The position numbers and the translations under genes are program-made. The notes under the pieces are model-generated. The model did not search any database. It had not been told where the DNA came from and saw nothing but the letters and a program-made list of their open reading frames with translations. Shown here piece after piece: positions 9,062-15,974 of a DNA stretch of 15,974 nt; positions within the stretch are counted from its first letter, which is position 1, and each line of letters starts with the position of its first letter. The DNA comes from Myxococcales bacterium (GTDB taxonomy: Bacteria; Myxococcota; Myxococcia; Myxococcales; Myxococcaceae). The stretch covers positions 1-15,974 of the forward strand of contig PMBV01000349.1 of the NCBI GenBank assembly GCA_003153055.1, read 5' to 3'.

Positions 9062-10693
9062 TCAGAACCCGTACCAGGTGAAGGTGGTGAACAGCGCGTA
9101 GGGGTTGGCGGTGACGCGGGGGTTGCCGTCGTAGAAGGTGCCTTTGATGAGGTACCCGCCGTGGAGCCCGACCGTCATCAGGTAGCGGATGGTCCACTTC
9201 ACCTCGGCGTTCACCTCGAAGCCCATGAAGCGCCCCTGTCCCGGAGTGGCGAAGGCGTCGGCAGGCGTCGCGTTGGCCCAGCCGGCGGCGGCCCCCAACT
9301 TGACAGACAGGACATTGGGGACGAGGTCGTGCGTGGCGGCGAGGATCCCCGCCGTGACGCCGTAGCCTTGATTCGAGATGTCGTTGACCGCGCCAGTGTA
9401 GTTATTGACCGTGCTCGTGAATGGGAACAACAGAAGGGCCTTGTGGTCGAACCAGACGGCACCCGGCAAGCCATAGGTATTCATGGTGAAGACACCGGAG
9501 TACTTGCCGTCGCCGGGGTTCGCGTCGCCCGAAGTGTAGAGCCCCTCGAGCGACACGACGTCGTTGGGCGCGCCGTCGTAGCGGTAGAGAATTTCGAGGT
9601 TGGCCCCCACGCCGAGAATGTCGAGGGTCCTCGGGTTCGGGCTCGTGTCCACCGTGCTGTCGTAGTGTCCGACATTCACCATGACGAAGCCGGAGGCCGC
9701 CAGGGGCCCGTGGTTGAACGACAGGTTGTGCTGGAAGTTGAAGCCGAAGTACGACACGCCACCAACCGCGCCGTCGATGGCGAACCGAGGCGCGCCGGTG
9801 AAGCCCGCGAGGCCTGGGCTGCTGGGGCCATCGTTGACCAAGCCCTCATAGGCGAACGCCCGCCCGCGGGTCTCATCACGCAAGGTCCACACCGAGAGCC
9901 CGAGGTGGGTCCCCGGAAAGGGCGAGTAGGCGTAGTCCGCCGTGCCCAGCAGAACGAAGTACAACGCTGGGTTGTTTGCGGTGGCTCGGTACGGCTGGCT
10001 CGCCGCGAGGGGCAGCAGGCTGGCCTTGAAGCGATGTGGGCCGAGGTTCCCGTAGACCGACGCGCCAGTGGCGTCGGAGGCCAGGTACATCAGCTTGTAG
10101 CCGGACCGCACCACCTCGAAGAGCGAAGTGGTCGCCGGATCTTGGATCGCGTCGTACACCGATTGGGTACCCAGCACGATGGCCAACGGTTTCTGTTTCT
10201 TGAACGGGTAGATGGCGACGTTGATGTTCTTCGATTGAATGTTGACCTGATCGGCGTTGAATCCACCGCCTTGGTTGGGCTGGACGGCGTTCGCCGAGAG
10301 CCCCCACATGAAGTCGATCTCGAACTGGGCCCGCACGGTGGCCAGCCCATCGAAGAAGAACGGGGTGTATTCGATGACGGGAATCCACCGCTGATCGACG
10401 TAGAAGACGCTGTTGGCTCCGACTTGGGTAGCGGACCCAATTGGTGAGCCAATGGGCCCGAGCGAGACTCCCTTGAGTCCCGAGGGGTCGCCCACCATGT
10501 TGGTCAGGCTCGCGCGCATGAAGAAGTAGCTGATGAACCGGAAGTCGGACAGCGGGCCGTCGTGCGAGCGATCCTTCTCGTCTCGGTAATCGTTCAGCGG
10601 GTCGATCGGGGCCATCGGCCCCTCCGCGTGGCTGGCCGACGCCAATGCCACCGCGCCCAACAACGCCAGCCGAACTGCCGCTCGCACAGGCAT
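9062..10693 (-). CDS. Secreted protein, probable outer-membrane beta-barrel
   Basis: 543 residues from the ATG at 10691-10693. Residues 1-23 form a Sec signal peptide ending ASA-SHA before EGP. The mature part is rich in alternating aromatic/polar segments, Gly, Asn, Tyr and Phe, as in beta-barrels (for example FRFISYFFMRASL, VIEYTPFFFDGLATVRAQFEIDF, YALFTTFTWYGF). The final residue is Phe, the usual C-terminal signal for outer-membrane insertion. I cannot name the family; its size suits a 14-20 strand porin or transporter. Sited between a lipoprotein gene and a hydrolase gene, in an operon with an inner-membrane MFS carrier, it would fit as the outer-membrane passage of that system (inference). 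It is preceded by a good ribosome binding site and lies 69 bases after the lipoprotein gene. Confidence 0.8.
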   Translation of the reverse strand: MPVRAAVRLALLGAVALASASHAEGPMAPIDPLNDYRDEKDRSHDGPLSDFRFISYFFMRASLTNMVGDPSGLKGVSLGPIGSPIGSATQVGANSVFYVDQRWIPVIEYTPFFFDGLATVRAQFEIDFMWGLSANAVQPNQGGGFNADQVNIQSKNINVAIYPFKKQKPLAIVLGTQSVYDAIQDPATTSLFEVVRSGYKLMYLASDATGASVYGNLGPHRFKASLLPLAASQPYRATANNPALYFVLLGTADYAYSPFPGTHLGLSVWTLRDETRGRAFAYEGLVNDGPSSPGLAGFTGAPRFAIDGAVGGVSYFGFNFQHNLSFNHGPLAASGFVMVNVGHYDSTVDTSPNPRTLDILGVGANLEILYRYDGAPNDVVSLEGLYTSGDANPGDGKYSGVFTMNTYGLPGAVWFDHKALLLFPFTSTVNNYTGAVNDISNQGYGVTAGILAATHDLVPNVLSVKLGAAAGWANATPADAFATPGQGRFMGFEVNAEVKWTIRYLMTVGLHGGYLIKGTFYDGNPRVTANPYALFTTFTWYGF

Positions 10694-10700
10694 CGCTTGA

Positions 10701-10706
10701 TCCTCC
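10701..10706 (-). promoter_or_regulatory. Strong ribosome binding site of the barrel-protein gene
   Basis: The minus strand reads GGAGGA seven bases before the ATG at 10693. It fixes that start over an upstream in-frame start at 10735, which would put 14 unlikely residues before the signal peptide. Confidence 0.75.
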
Positions 10707-10762
10707 AGAAAGGGGACAGAGGAGGCTGAGCCCACCCGTGGTCAGCCTCGGTTCACCACGAG

Positions 10763-11368
10763 CTACTGAACTCGATAAACCTGCTGGGCGTTGCCACTGA
10801 ATGGCTTGGTGAGCACCGTGACGCCCGCTGAACCGACCGGACCGGCGGCGCAGTTCGAGTTGGCCGATTGGTTCTGGAAGTAGAGCTCGAGGGTGACGGT
10901 CGTGCCATCGCTGGAGATCTTCCCACGACCCTCCTGGGCGAAAGATCCGTAGTTCGCCAAGATGTCGAAGCAGGCGCCGTTGTTTGCCACGTTGGTGATG
11001 GCCAGCGTGGTCGAGGTGAAGGTGGCTTCGTTGGAGACGGTCGTTCGATCACAGGTGCCGACGGTGCCGCCATCAGGGCGCTGCAGCGTGCCGAGCTCCG
11101 AGGTGACGCCGAAGTTCCCACTGAGCGTCTTGATCGTGACCTTGTTGTAGCACTGCGTCAACGAGCCGTAAAAAACGTTCTCGTTGTAGCCGTTCGGGCT
11201 GTTTGGAATGTCGTTGCCCTGCATGATCATCGTCTTGCTCTCGAGGAAGGCGAGAATCTTGGTGTCGCTGCTGAAGTCAGAGACTCCCGCGTCCGAGGCG
11301 TTCGTGGTTCCACACCCGGCTACCAACGCAATCATCGTGAGGGCTACGACGAGATTCAGGTCTTTCAT
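10763..11368 (-). CDS. Small lipoprotein with four conserved-looking cysteines, unrecognised family
   Basis: 201 residues from the ATG at 11366-11368. MKDLNLVVALTMIALVAGC is a typical lipoprotein signal with lipobox VAGC (Cys19 lipidated). Gly at +2 fits outer-membrane sorting. After a short Thr/Asn/Ser/Asp linker comes a ~165-residue domain rich in Thr, Ser, Asn and Gly with many predicted strands and four cysteines (73, 106, 133, 173), enough for two disulfides. That points to a small extracytoplasmic beta-sandwich. I do not recognise the family. It lies 47 bases after the MFS gene and 69 before the barrel-protein gene, so it is probably co-transcribed and may be an accessory part of the barrel or of the hydrolase. 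Confidence 0.82.
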   Translation of the reverse strand: MKDLNLVVALTMIALVAGCGTTNASDAGVSDFSSDTKILAFLESKTMIMQGNDIPNSPNGYNENVFYGSLTQCYNKVTIKTLSGNFGVTSELGTLQRPDGGTVGTCDRTTVSNEATFTSTTLAITNVANNGACFDILANYGSFAQEGRGKISSDGTTVTLELYFQNQSANSNCAAGPVGSAGVTVLTKPFSGNAQQVYRVQ

Positions 11369-11375
11369 TGATTCG

Positions 11376-11380
11376 CCTCC
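11376..11380 (-). promoter_or_regulatory. Ribosome binding site of the lipoprotein gene
   Basis: GGAGG on the minus strand sits seven bases before the ATG at 11368. It rules out the in-frame upstream start at 11419, which would overlap the MFS gene end and spoil the signal peptide. Confidence 0.75.
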
Positions 11381-11415
11381 GTTGGGGTGATGCGACGTAC
11401 TTCGAGTGATGGAGC

Positions 11416-12675
11416 TCAATGGGCGCTCGCCTCCGCGCTCGACCGCGCCCGCACCTCAGCGGGCCCGAGGAGCACCAGGGCCACCATGCCCAGGACGCTC
11501 GCCGATACCACCGAGGCGATGGCCCAGCCGAGCGGGACTCCGGCCTTGTCCGAGAGCGCCGCGATCACCATGGGCACGAAGGCCGCCGGCACCGCGCCGA
11601 GGTGGTACACGAGGCCGACGCTCTTCGCCCTCAAGTGCGGCGGAAACAGCGAGGTGAGCAGCAGCGGCGTGGTGCCCGAGTAGCCGGCACCGAAGACACC
11701 GCCCAAGAACGCGCCCAGCAGGAGGAGCGAGGGCACCGCTCCCACGTACAGCGGGCTCGTCACCGCCATTGCCAGTGTTGGAATGAGGATCGCCAGCGCC
11801 ACGCTCCGCCGCATCGCGATGACTCCGCAGGCGATGGCGCCCAGCATCATGCCCACGTTGAACAGCGTGACGTGGGTAGACACCTCGCGGATGTCCATAT
11901 GGAACGTGCCCTTGAGCAGCGTCGAGTAGAGGCCGGTGAGGCCGTAGTAGGCAGCCAGCCCGCACGCCATCGCCGCCGATCCCCAGACGATACGGCGGAG
12001 CACCCCAGGCGTACGCCACACCTCGACGAAGCTCGAGCCCTCGCCCGAGGGCCCGTGCACCGCAGGCGACTCCTTCACCATCAGCATGATGGGGAAGATG
12101 AGGAGCGCTGGCACTGCCGCGGTGACGAACAGCCCGCGCCAGCCGAAGCGGGGCACCACCAGCGCCGCGGCTTGGGCCGCCAACAAGTAGCCGATGGCCC
12201 AGCTCCCCTGGAGAATGCCCGAGGCGATGCCTCGGCTCCGCGACGGCCAGTTCTCCATGGCCAACGTCGCGCCGGCAGTCCACTCGGCGCCCATGCCGAA
12301 GCCGAACAGCGTGCGGAGCACCAGGACGACGGTGAACGAGGGCGCCAGCGAGATGGCGCCGTCACAGGCGGCGAACCAGACGATGGAGATGAGGAGTGGC
12401 AGCTTTCGGCCCCAGCGATCGGCCGCCCACCCGGCGGTGATGCCGCCCGCCAGGCGCAACAGCAGCGTCAGGGCGATGGAGGAGGAGGTGGCCGTCGACG
12501 AGACGCCGAACTCCTTCATGATGTCGGGCATCACCAAGAGGTAGACGGTGAAGTCGAAGGCATCGAGCACCCACCCGAACCAGGCCGCGGCGAAGGCTGT
12601 CCACTGGGCGCGCGTCGGCTCTCTCCACCACGGCTGCGAGCTCACCACCGCCGAGTCGGGAAGGCTGACGCTCAT
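11416..12675 (-). CDS. MFS transporter, organic-acid/H+ symporter-like
   Basis: 419 residues with twelve hydrophobic segments of the major facilitator superfamily, in the inner membrane. TM1 reads AAWFGWVLDAFDFTVYLLVMPDI with acidic residues Asp38 and Asp41, typical of the aromatic-acid and sialate/lactate symporter groups. The TM2-3 loop carries motif A, GWAADRWGRK (82-91). VLRTLFGFGMGAEWTAGATLAMENWPSRSRG is the matching TM4-5 signature of the same groups. A polar loop follows TM6. The substrate is likely a small carboxylate, though this branch is too diverse to say which. The start ATG overlaps the stop of the synthase gene (ATGA), so it belongs to the TetR-led operon. It may import or export the compound the neighbouring enzymes act on. 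Confidence 0.9.
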   Translation of the reverse strand: MSVSLPDSAVVSSQPWWREPTRAQWTAFAAAWFGWVLDAFDFTVYLLVMPDIMKEFGVSSTATSSSIALTLLLRLAGGITAGWAADRWGRKLPLLISIVWFAACDGAISLAPSFTVVLVLRTLFGFGMGAEWTAGATLAMENWPSRSRGIASGILQGSWAIGYLLAAQAAALVVPRFGWRGLFVTAAVPALLIFPIMLMVKESPAVHGPSGEGSSFVEVWRTPGVLRRIVWGSAAMACGLAAYYGLTGLYSTLLKGTFHMDIREVSTHVTLFNVGMMLGAIACGVIAMRRSVALAILIPTLAMAVTSPLYVGAVPSLLLLGAFLGGVFGAGYSGTTPLLLTSLFPPHLRAKSVGLVYHLGAVPAAFVPMVIAALSDKAGVPLGWAIASVVSASVLGMVALVLLGPAEVRARSSAEASAH

Positions 12676-13658
12676 CGGGCGAGCCCTTCCATCGCGAAGA
12701 AGGCCGATGCCATCGCAACGCCGCCGCCCGAAGCGCAGAAGGCCACCACGTCGCCGGCCTTCACTTTGCCCGCGTCGATCGCGTCATCGAGCGTCATGGG
12801 AATGCAGCCGCTGCCCGTGTACCCCCATCGGTCCATCACCCAGTGTGTCTTGGACATCGGCTGACCGATGGCGTGCATGACCTCCTCGATGGTGCGGAGG
12901 TTCAATTGAGTGAAGACGAACAGCGCCACCTGCTCGAGGGGTACACCGCACTTGCGTGACGTCTCGCGGAGCATCCTCGGCCAGTGCTCGGTGTTGTATG
13001 TCTTTGGAAATTTGCGCACGAACTCGACGTGGGGGTGTAGGCCGTCTCCGGCCGGCTGGGCGGTGCCGCCAGCGTAGATGCCCAGCGCGTCCCACATGCT
13101 GCCGTCGGCCCACAGGGTGCTGCCCAGGAAGCCCGGTCGCTCCGAGGGCGAGAGCACGACGGCTCCGGCGCCGTCAGCGAAGAGGGTGGCGGTGTACTTG
13201 TCGCTCCAGTCGAGGTACCGGCTCATGCCGTAGGCGCCGATGACCAGCACGTGGCGCATCGTCGGGTCGCTGCCCAGGTACCGGCAGCCCACGTCGAGCG
13301 CGGTGACGAAGCCGGCGCAGGCGGTGTTGAGATCGAAGACTCCAGCACGGCGGGCGCCCAGCTTGTACTGCACCACCGCCGCCGTCGCTGGGCTCGGCTG
13401 GTCTGGAGTGTCGGTGGCGACGATGAGCAGGTCGATCTGGTCGGCGGTGAGGCCGGCGCGAGACAGGGCCTGGCGTGCCGCTCCGGCCGCGAGGTCACTC
13501 GTCACTTGGCCTTTCGCCAGATGGTAGCGCTGCTCGATGCCGACGTTCTTCGTGAGCCAGTCACCCACACCAGGGCCGAAGCGCTCGTCCATCTCGCGGT
13601 TGGTCACGAGCACGGGCGCGACCGCTCGGCCGGTGCTGGCAATGCGCACGCCTCTCAT
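12672..13658 (-). CDS. Ketoacyl-ACP synthase III-like (thiolase-fold) protein with altered catalytic triad
   Basis: 328 residues, the normal length for FabH/KAS III. The fold signatures are clear: VGIEQRYHLAKGQVTSDLAAGAARQAL, LLIVATDTPDQPSPATAAVVQYKLGA, the nucleophile loop DLNTACAGFVTALDVG (Cys114), ATLFADGAGAVVLSP and a Gly-rich C-terminal loop ASGGGVAMASAFF. Classical members have His in an H-Q-A-N-L-R motif and Asn in a G-N-T-S motif. Here these read FTQLNLR with Thr250 and GYTGSG with Tyr280. I checked both codons on the minus strand (ACT and TAC). Decarboxylative condensation normally needs His and Asn, so this protein may instead transfer or hydrolyse acyl groups through Cys114 (inference). 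It overlaps tetR upstream and the MFS gene downstream by four bases each. Confidence 0.88.
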   Translation of the reverse strand: MRGVRIASTGRAVAPVLVTNREMDERFGPGVGDWLTKNVGIEQRYHLAKGQVTSDLAAGAARQALSRAGLTADQIDLLIVATDTPDQPSPATAAVVQYKLGARRAGVFDLNTACAGFVTALDVGCRYLGSDPTMRHVLVIGAYGMSRYLDWSDKYTATLFADGAGAVVLSPSERPGFLGSTLWADGSMWDALGIYAGGTAQPAGDGLHPHVEFVRKFPKTYNTEHWPRMLRETSRKCGVPLEQVALFVFTQLNLRTIEEVMHAIGQPMSKTHWVMDRWGYTGSGCIPMTLDDAIDAGKVKAGDVVAFCASGGGVAMASAFFAMEGLAR

Positions 13659-14317
13659 CGCTTCTCCGTGGGCTTGGCCCGAGCCTTCTTGGGGGCCGGC
13701 TTCGCGAGTCGCTCGGCTGACAACAGGCCATGTTTGACGAATTGAATGACTTCGTCGGTGATTCGCGCGAGAGCTTCAGGGTTGTCCCACACCACGAAGC
13801 GCATGCCGATGAAGTCGGCGATGCCCATCAGCGCGTAGGCCAGTACCTCGGGGTTGAAGCGGCCGATCTCGCCTTTGGCCATGGCCCGCTTGAGGCCCCG
13901 CCCGTAGGCCTCCGCCAGGCGCCCGTAGTAGCGGTGGTAGACGCCCTCGTCGACGAACTCGGCCTGGCGGACGATGCGGTAGAGGTTTCGGTGCTTGCCG
14001 GCGAACTCGAAGAAGGCCTTGAAGCCGGCGCGCTCCTGCTCGAGGCGCTCGCGGTGGGGCGAGACCGCTCGGCCCAGCGTCTGCCGGAGCCGTTCACCCA
14101 GTCCGTCTACCAGCTCGATGAAGATGGCTTCCTTGTGGGGGAAGTACACGTAGAACGTGCCCAGCGCGACTCCGGCTCGGCGGGTGATTTCGGCGATCGA
14201 CGCCCGCTCGAAGCCCATCTCGCCGAACACGCCCTCGGCCGCGTCGATCAGCTCCTGCCGAGTGCGTTGGCCCCGAGCCGTCAGCTGCTTCCCGTTGAGA
14301 TTTGAAACCTGATTCAT
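13655..14317 (-). CDS. TetR family transcriptional regulator
   Basis: 220 residues from the ATG at 14315-14317; a GTG at 14338 would add seven. The DNA-binding domain is plain: RTRQELIDAAEGVFGEMGFERASIAEITRRAGVALGTFYVYFPHKEAIF, with the helix-turn-helix at about residues 39-61. The all-helical C-terminal half is the ligand-binding and dimer domain, and the tail is Lys/Arg-rich. It starts the operon and overlaps the synthase gene by ATGA. TetR proteins usually repress their own operon and release DNA on binding a small molecule. A near-perfect palindrome 29 bases upstream of this start is the likely operator. The ligand may be an acyl compound handled by the operon, which is inference. Confidence 0.93.
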   Translation of the reverse strand: MNQVSNLNGKQLTARGQRTRQELIDAAEGVFGEMGFERASIAEITRRAGVALGTFYVYFPHKEAIFIELVDGLGERLRQTLGRAVSPHRERLEQERAGFKAFFEFAGKHRNLYRIVRQAEFVDEGVYHRYYGRLAEAYGRGLKRAMAKGEIGRFNPEVLAYALMGIADFIGMRFVVWDNPEALARITDEVIQFVKHGLLSAERLAKPAPKKARAKPTEKR

Positions 14318-14345
14318 GTTTCGGGTTGGCGGTGTCACATGAAAC

Positions 14346-14365
14346 TGAACATGACGTCAAGTTCA
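14346..14365. promoter_or_regulatory. Probable TetR operator (20-base palindrome)
   Basis: TGAACATGACGTCAAGTTCA pairs in nine of ten positions about its centre, including the perfect core TGACGTCA. It lies between tetR (minus) and the divergent hydrolase gene (plus). On the minus strand it contains TTGACG (14360-14355), a good -35 hexamer. The -10 at usual spacing (TGACAC) is weak. Binding here would block the operon promoter and could also affect the divergent gene. Confidence 0.62.
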
Positions 14366-14451
14366 TGTCATGGAGGTCCGCGCTCCGGGCGCTATGGTTC
14401 TGCGATGGACGAAGTGACCGGGTCGTCGCGCCTTGTCGGTAGGCCGGGCGC

Positions 14452-15243
14452 GTGAGAGGCCGACTGATGCTCTGGTGCGGTGCGTCGCTGGTGGCGATCT
14501 ACGCGGGCCTCTGCCTCCTGGCCTTCGTCGGTCAGCGGAAGGTGGTTTTCCCTGCGCCTGTGGTCCTCCGCCCGCCGGCGGGTCGAGGCATCATCGTCGA
14601 GGGACCCCAAGGGACGCGGCTCCTCTGGCGCGAGGCCCCAGGTGGCGGCCCGGTCGTGGTGCACTTCCACGGGAACGCGGAGCAGGTGGCCGACTCGAGC
14701 TGGCTGGCCGAGGCCTATGCCGAGCGAGGGGTGTCTTTCGCGGCGGTCGAGTACCCCGGCTACCCCGGAGTGGGCGGAGCTCCCGGCGAGGCGGCGATGA
14801 TCGCGGCAGCTGAGCAGGCGCTGCTGCACCTCACCCAAACGCTCGGCGTCGCCCAGGAGCGGCTGGTGCTCTCGGGCCAGTCGGTCGGCACCGGCGTCGC
14901 GGTGGCCATGGCCGCGACAGGGTGGGGCACCAAGTTGGTACTCCTGAGCCCGTACACGTCGCTGCCCGACGTGGGCGCGAGGATGCTGCCGTGGTTGCCG
15001 GTGCGCTGGCTCCTCCGGGATCGCTTCGAGTCGGACGCAAGGGCCCCCGCGGTGACGATTCCTGTCCTCATCGTGCACGGGACGGAGGACGAGGTGATTC
15101 CCGTCGAGCTGGGCAGGGCGCTGTCTAGGCGCTTTCCCTCGGCCCGCCTGGTCGAGCTCCCGCGGGCCCATCACAACGATCTGTGGGCCCAGCCCGAGAC
15201 CGCGCACGAGGTGTTCGGCTTCGTCCTCGGGCCAGCGCGTTAG
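14452..15243 (+). CDS. Membrane-anchored alpha/beta hydrolase (BEM46-like)
   Basis: 263 residues from the GTG at 14452; an ATG at 14467 preceded by GAGAGG is an equally good start, five residues shorter. The N-terminus holds one membrane segment (LMLWCGASLVAIYAGLCLLAFVG) followed by QRKVVFPAP, as in BEM46/YfhR-type serine hydrolases. Oxyanion strand VVVHFHGNAEQV, nucleophile elbow SGQSVGTG (Ser in G-Q-S-V-G), acid HGTEDEVIP and base RAHHNDL form a complete triad. These enzymes are presumed esterases or lipases facing one side of the membrane; the natural substrate is unknown. The gene is divergent from tetR and shares the short intergenic region with the probable operator, so it may belong to the same regulon. 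It is not closely alike to the hydrolase at 8031-9059. Confidence 0.88.
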   Translation: MRGRLMLWCGASLVAIYAGLCLLAFVGQRKVVFPAPVVLRPPAGRGIIVEGPQGTRLLWREAPGGGPVVVHFHGNAEQVADSSWLAEAYAERGVSFAAVEYPGYPGVGGAPGEAAMIAAAEQALLHLTQTLGVAQERLVLSGQSVGTGVAVAMAATGWGTKLVLLSPYTSLPDVGARMLPWLPVRWLLRDRFESDARAPAVTIPVLIVHGTEDEVIPVELGRALSRRFPSARLVELPRAHHNDLWAQPETAHEVFGFVLGPAR

Positions 15244-15283
15244 AGGGGGACCGCCGCGACTGGATCCGGAGGGACCAGGTCAC

Positions 15284-15514
15284 TCAGCGGAGCGAGAACG
15301 GACCTCGCTCCCAGCGCAGGGCCCGAGGCCCGTGGAAGTCGAAGGTCGTGTCTCCCGAGGTGGGAACGGTGGCGTCGAGGGCGTGCTTGAGCCCGTCGGA
15401 GGTGGCGGTGAGGTGAACGATGATCTTCGCCGGAATGGGATCGGCGACGGGCGCTCCAGGGGCGCTCCCCGGCCGCGACGGGTAGACGGGAATCGCGGCA
15501 CAGCAGACGAGCAC
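15284..15514 (-). pseudogene. Short remnant of a secreted protein, possibly DUF4403-like N-terminus
   Basis: A 76-codon frame from a GTG at 15512-15514 to TGA at 15284-15286. Its second half, KIIVHLTATSDGLKHALDATVPTSGDTTFDFHGPRALRWERGPFSLR, reads like real protein. It recalls the start of DUF4403-type proteins (an amphipathic first segment then a W-E-R-G-P motif), which normally run to several hundred residues; that match is from memory and weak. Upstream, the same frame continues as a hydrophobic stretch (ALVSALAAAVLVCCAA), like a signal peptide, but without any ATG, GTG or TTG. An ATG at 15541-15543 lies in another frame and hits TAG after six codons; a one-base shift would join it to the hydrophobic run. 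I read this as a decayed, 3'-truncated gene. A genuine short exported protein is the alternative. Confidence 0.4.
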
Positions 15515-15652
15515 CGCGGCGGCTAGCGCACTAACGAGAGCATCGGTGAGTACACGGGAGGTTCCGCCTTGTTCGCGCCGCGCTTCTATGGGCGCGCCGT
15601 ACCCGGGGTGATAGCCTCGCCTCTATCCGTCAGTGAGAGGCAAGGGGCCCGC

Positions 15653-15974
15653 GTGTCGAGAGTCATCCAGTTCATCCACCCTGGCAGACAGCCCCCATCG
15701 CCACTGGTTGCAGGGAGTCGCAAGGTATGGAATCGCTTGCCGGGCCATTTCCGCTCGTTCATCGAGGCTCGCGGTCAAGTCCTGGCGGACCCGGACCAGC
15801 AGCCCCAAACGCATGACTATGTTCGCTTCTGGGGCGAGTGGGAGGCAGAGGCAGACATCACTCTTGTCTTCCCGCGACCACCGGGGCGCTGCGACGCGAA
15901 GATGTGCATTCGTTCGCGAGTCACCAGTCCAACCGTGTTCGACGGTCAGCAGAACACCGACCCGTTCGTGTTCG
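15653..15974 (+). CDS. Unrecognised gene, 5' part only (runs off the window)
   Basis: From the GTG at 15653 the frame is open to the window end, 107 complete codons. The preceding GAGAGG and AAGG offer possible ribosome binding. A GTG at 15608 in the same frame would add 15 residues. The protein begins MSRVIQFIHPGRQP, then VWNRLPGHFRSFIEARGQVL, HDYVRFWGEWEAEADITLVF and CDAKMCIRSRV. The IQFIHPG, WN and FWGEWE segments look like conserved motifs, but I cannot name the family. There is no signal peptide or membrane segment in the visible part. The bases are less GC-biased than in the genes to its left (codons such as ATT, GTT, CAA, ACT, GCA), which may mean a different origin. No function can be claimed. 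Confidence 0.7.
   Translation, partial: MSRVIQFIHPGRQPPSPLVAGSRKVWNRLPGHFRSFIEARGQVLADPDQQPQTHDYVRFWGEWEAEADITLVFPRPPGRCDAKMCIRSRVTSPTVFDGQQNTDPFVF

Noticed and set aside
8001..9101. Long plus-strand frame opposite the alpha/beta hydrolase
   Set aside because: Shadow of a gene with a full catalytic triad on the other strand; similar long shadows lie opposite hrpB, the barrel gene and the MFS gene (11419-12864).

Overview
The window is uniformly GC-rich, densely packed chromosomal DNA with G/C-biased third positions. It carries many lipoprotein and outer-membrane signals. Base composition, the long GC-rich hypothetical genes and the lipoprotein style suggest a delta-proteobacterium of the Myxococcota type. 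This is inference from style only: there is no rRNA or other marker to fix the taxon. I saw no tRNA, rRNA, CRISPR array or recognisable transposase.

Left part (1-6127): the 3' end of aspS, then a gene for an SRPBCC/NAD-epimerase fusion protein (TIGR01777-like), both on the plus strand. Convergent to them, on the minus strand, lie a GNAT acetyltransferase, an unrecognised helical protein and the helicase gene hrpB. The last two overlap by four bases (GTGA).

Middle gap (6128-7041): about 0.9 kb without a convincing gene but full of inverted repeats. There are two near-identical palindromes with CGACAAC/GTTGTCG arms, a perfect hairpin with 16-base arms, several smaller stem-loops, and a pair of exact 15-base inverted repeats about 0.4 kb apart. 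This looks like a non-coding mobile remnant (MITE-like), a cluster of operators or a structured RNA.

Right part (7042-14317, minus strand): a run of seven genes in transcription order. They are a TetR regulator, a ketoacyl synthase III-like enzyme, an MFS transporter, a small cysteine-containing lipoprotein, a large probable outer-membrane barrel protein, a probably lipid-anchored alpha/beta hydrolase and an RluA-type pseudouridine synthase. The first three overlap by ATGA junctions and the barrel and hydrolase genes are two bases apart, so the first six look like one operon. A near-perfect 20-base palindrome lies just upstream of the TetR gene, between it and a divergent membrane-anchored hydrolase gene. 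The synthase keeps its nucleophilic cysteine but has Thr and Tyr where the family normally has catalytic His and Asn. My reading is an uncharacterised envelope module that makes or modifies an acyl compound, moves it across the membranes and hydrolyses it. The sequence supports the linkage but not a substrate.

Right edge (15244-15974): a short minus-strand remnant of a secreted protein and the first 107 codons of an unrecognised plus-strand gene that runs off the window.
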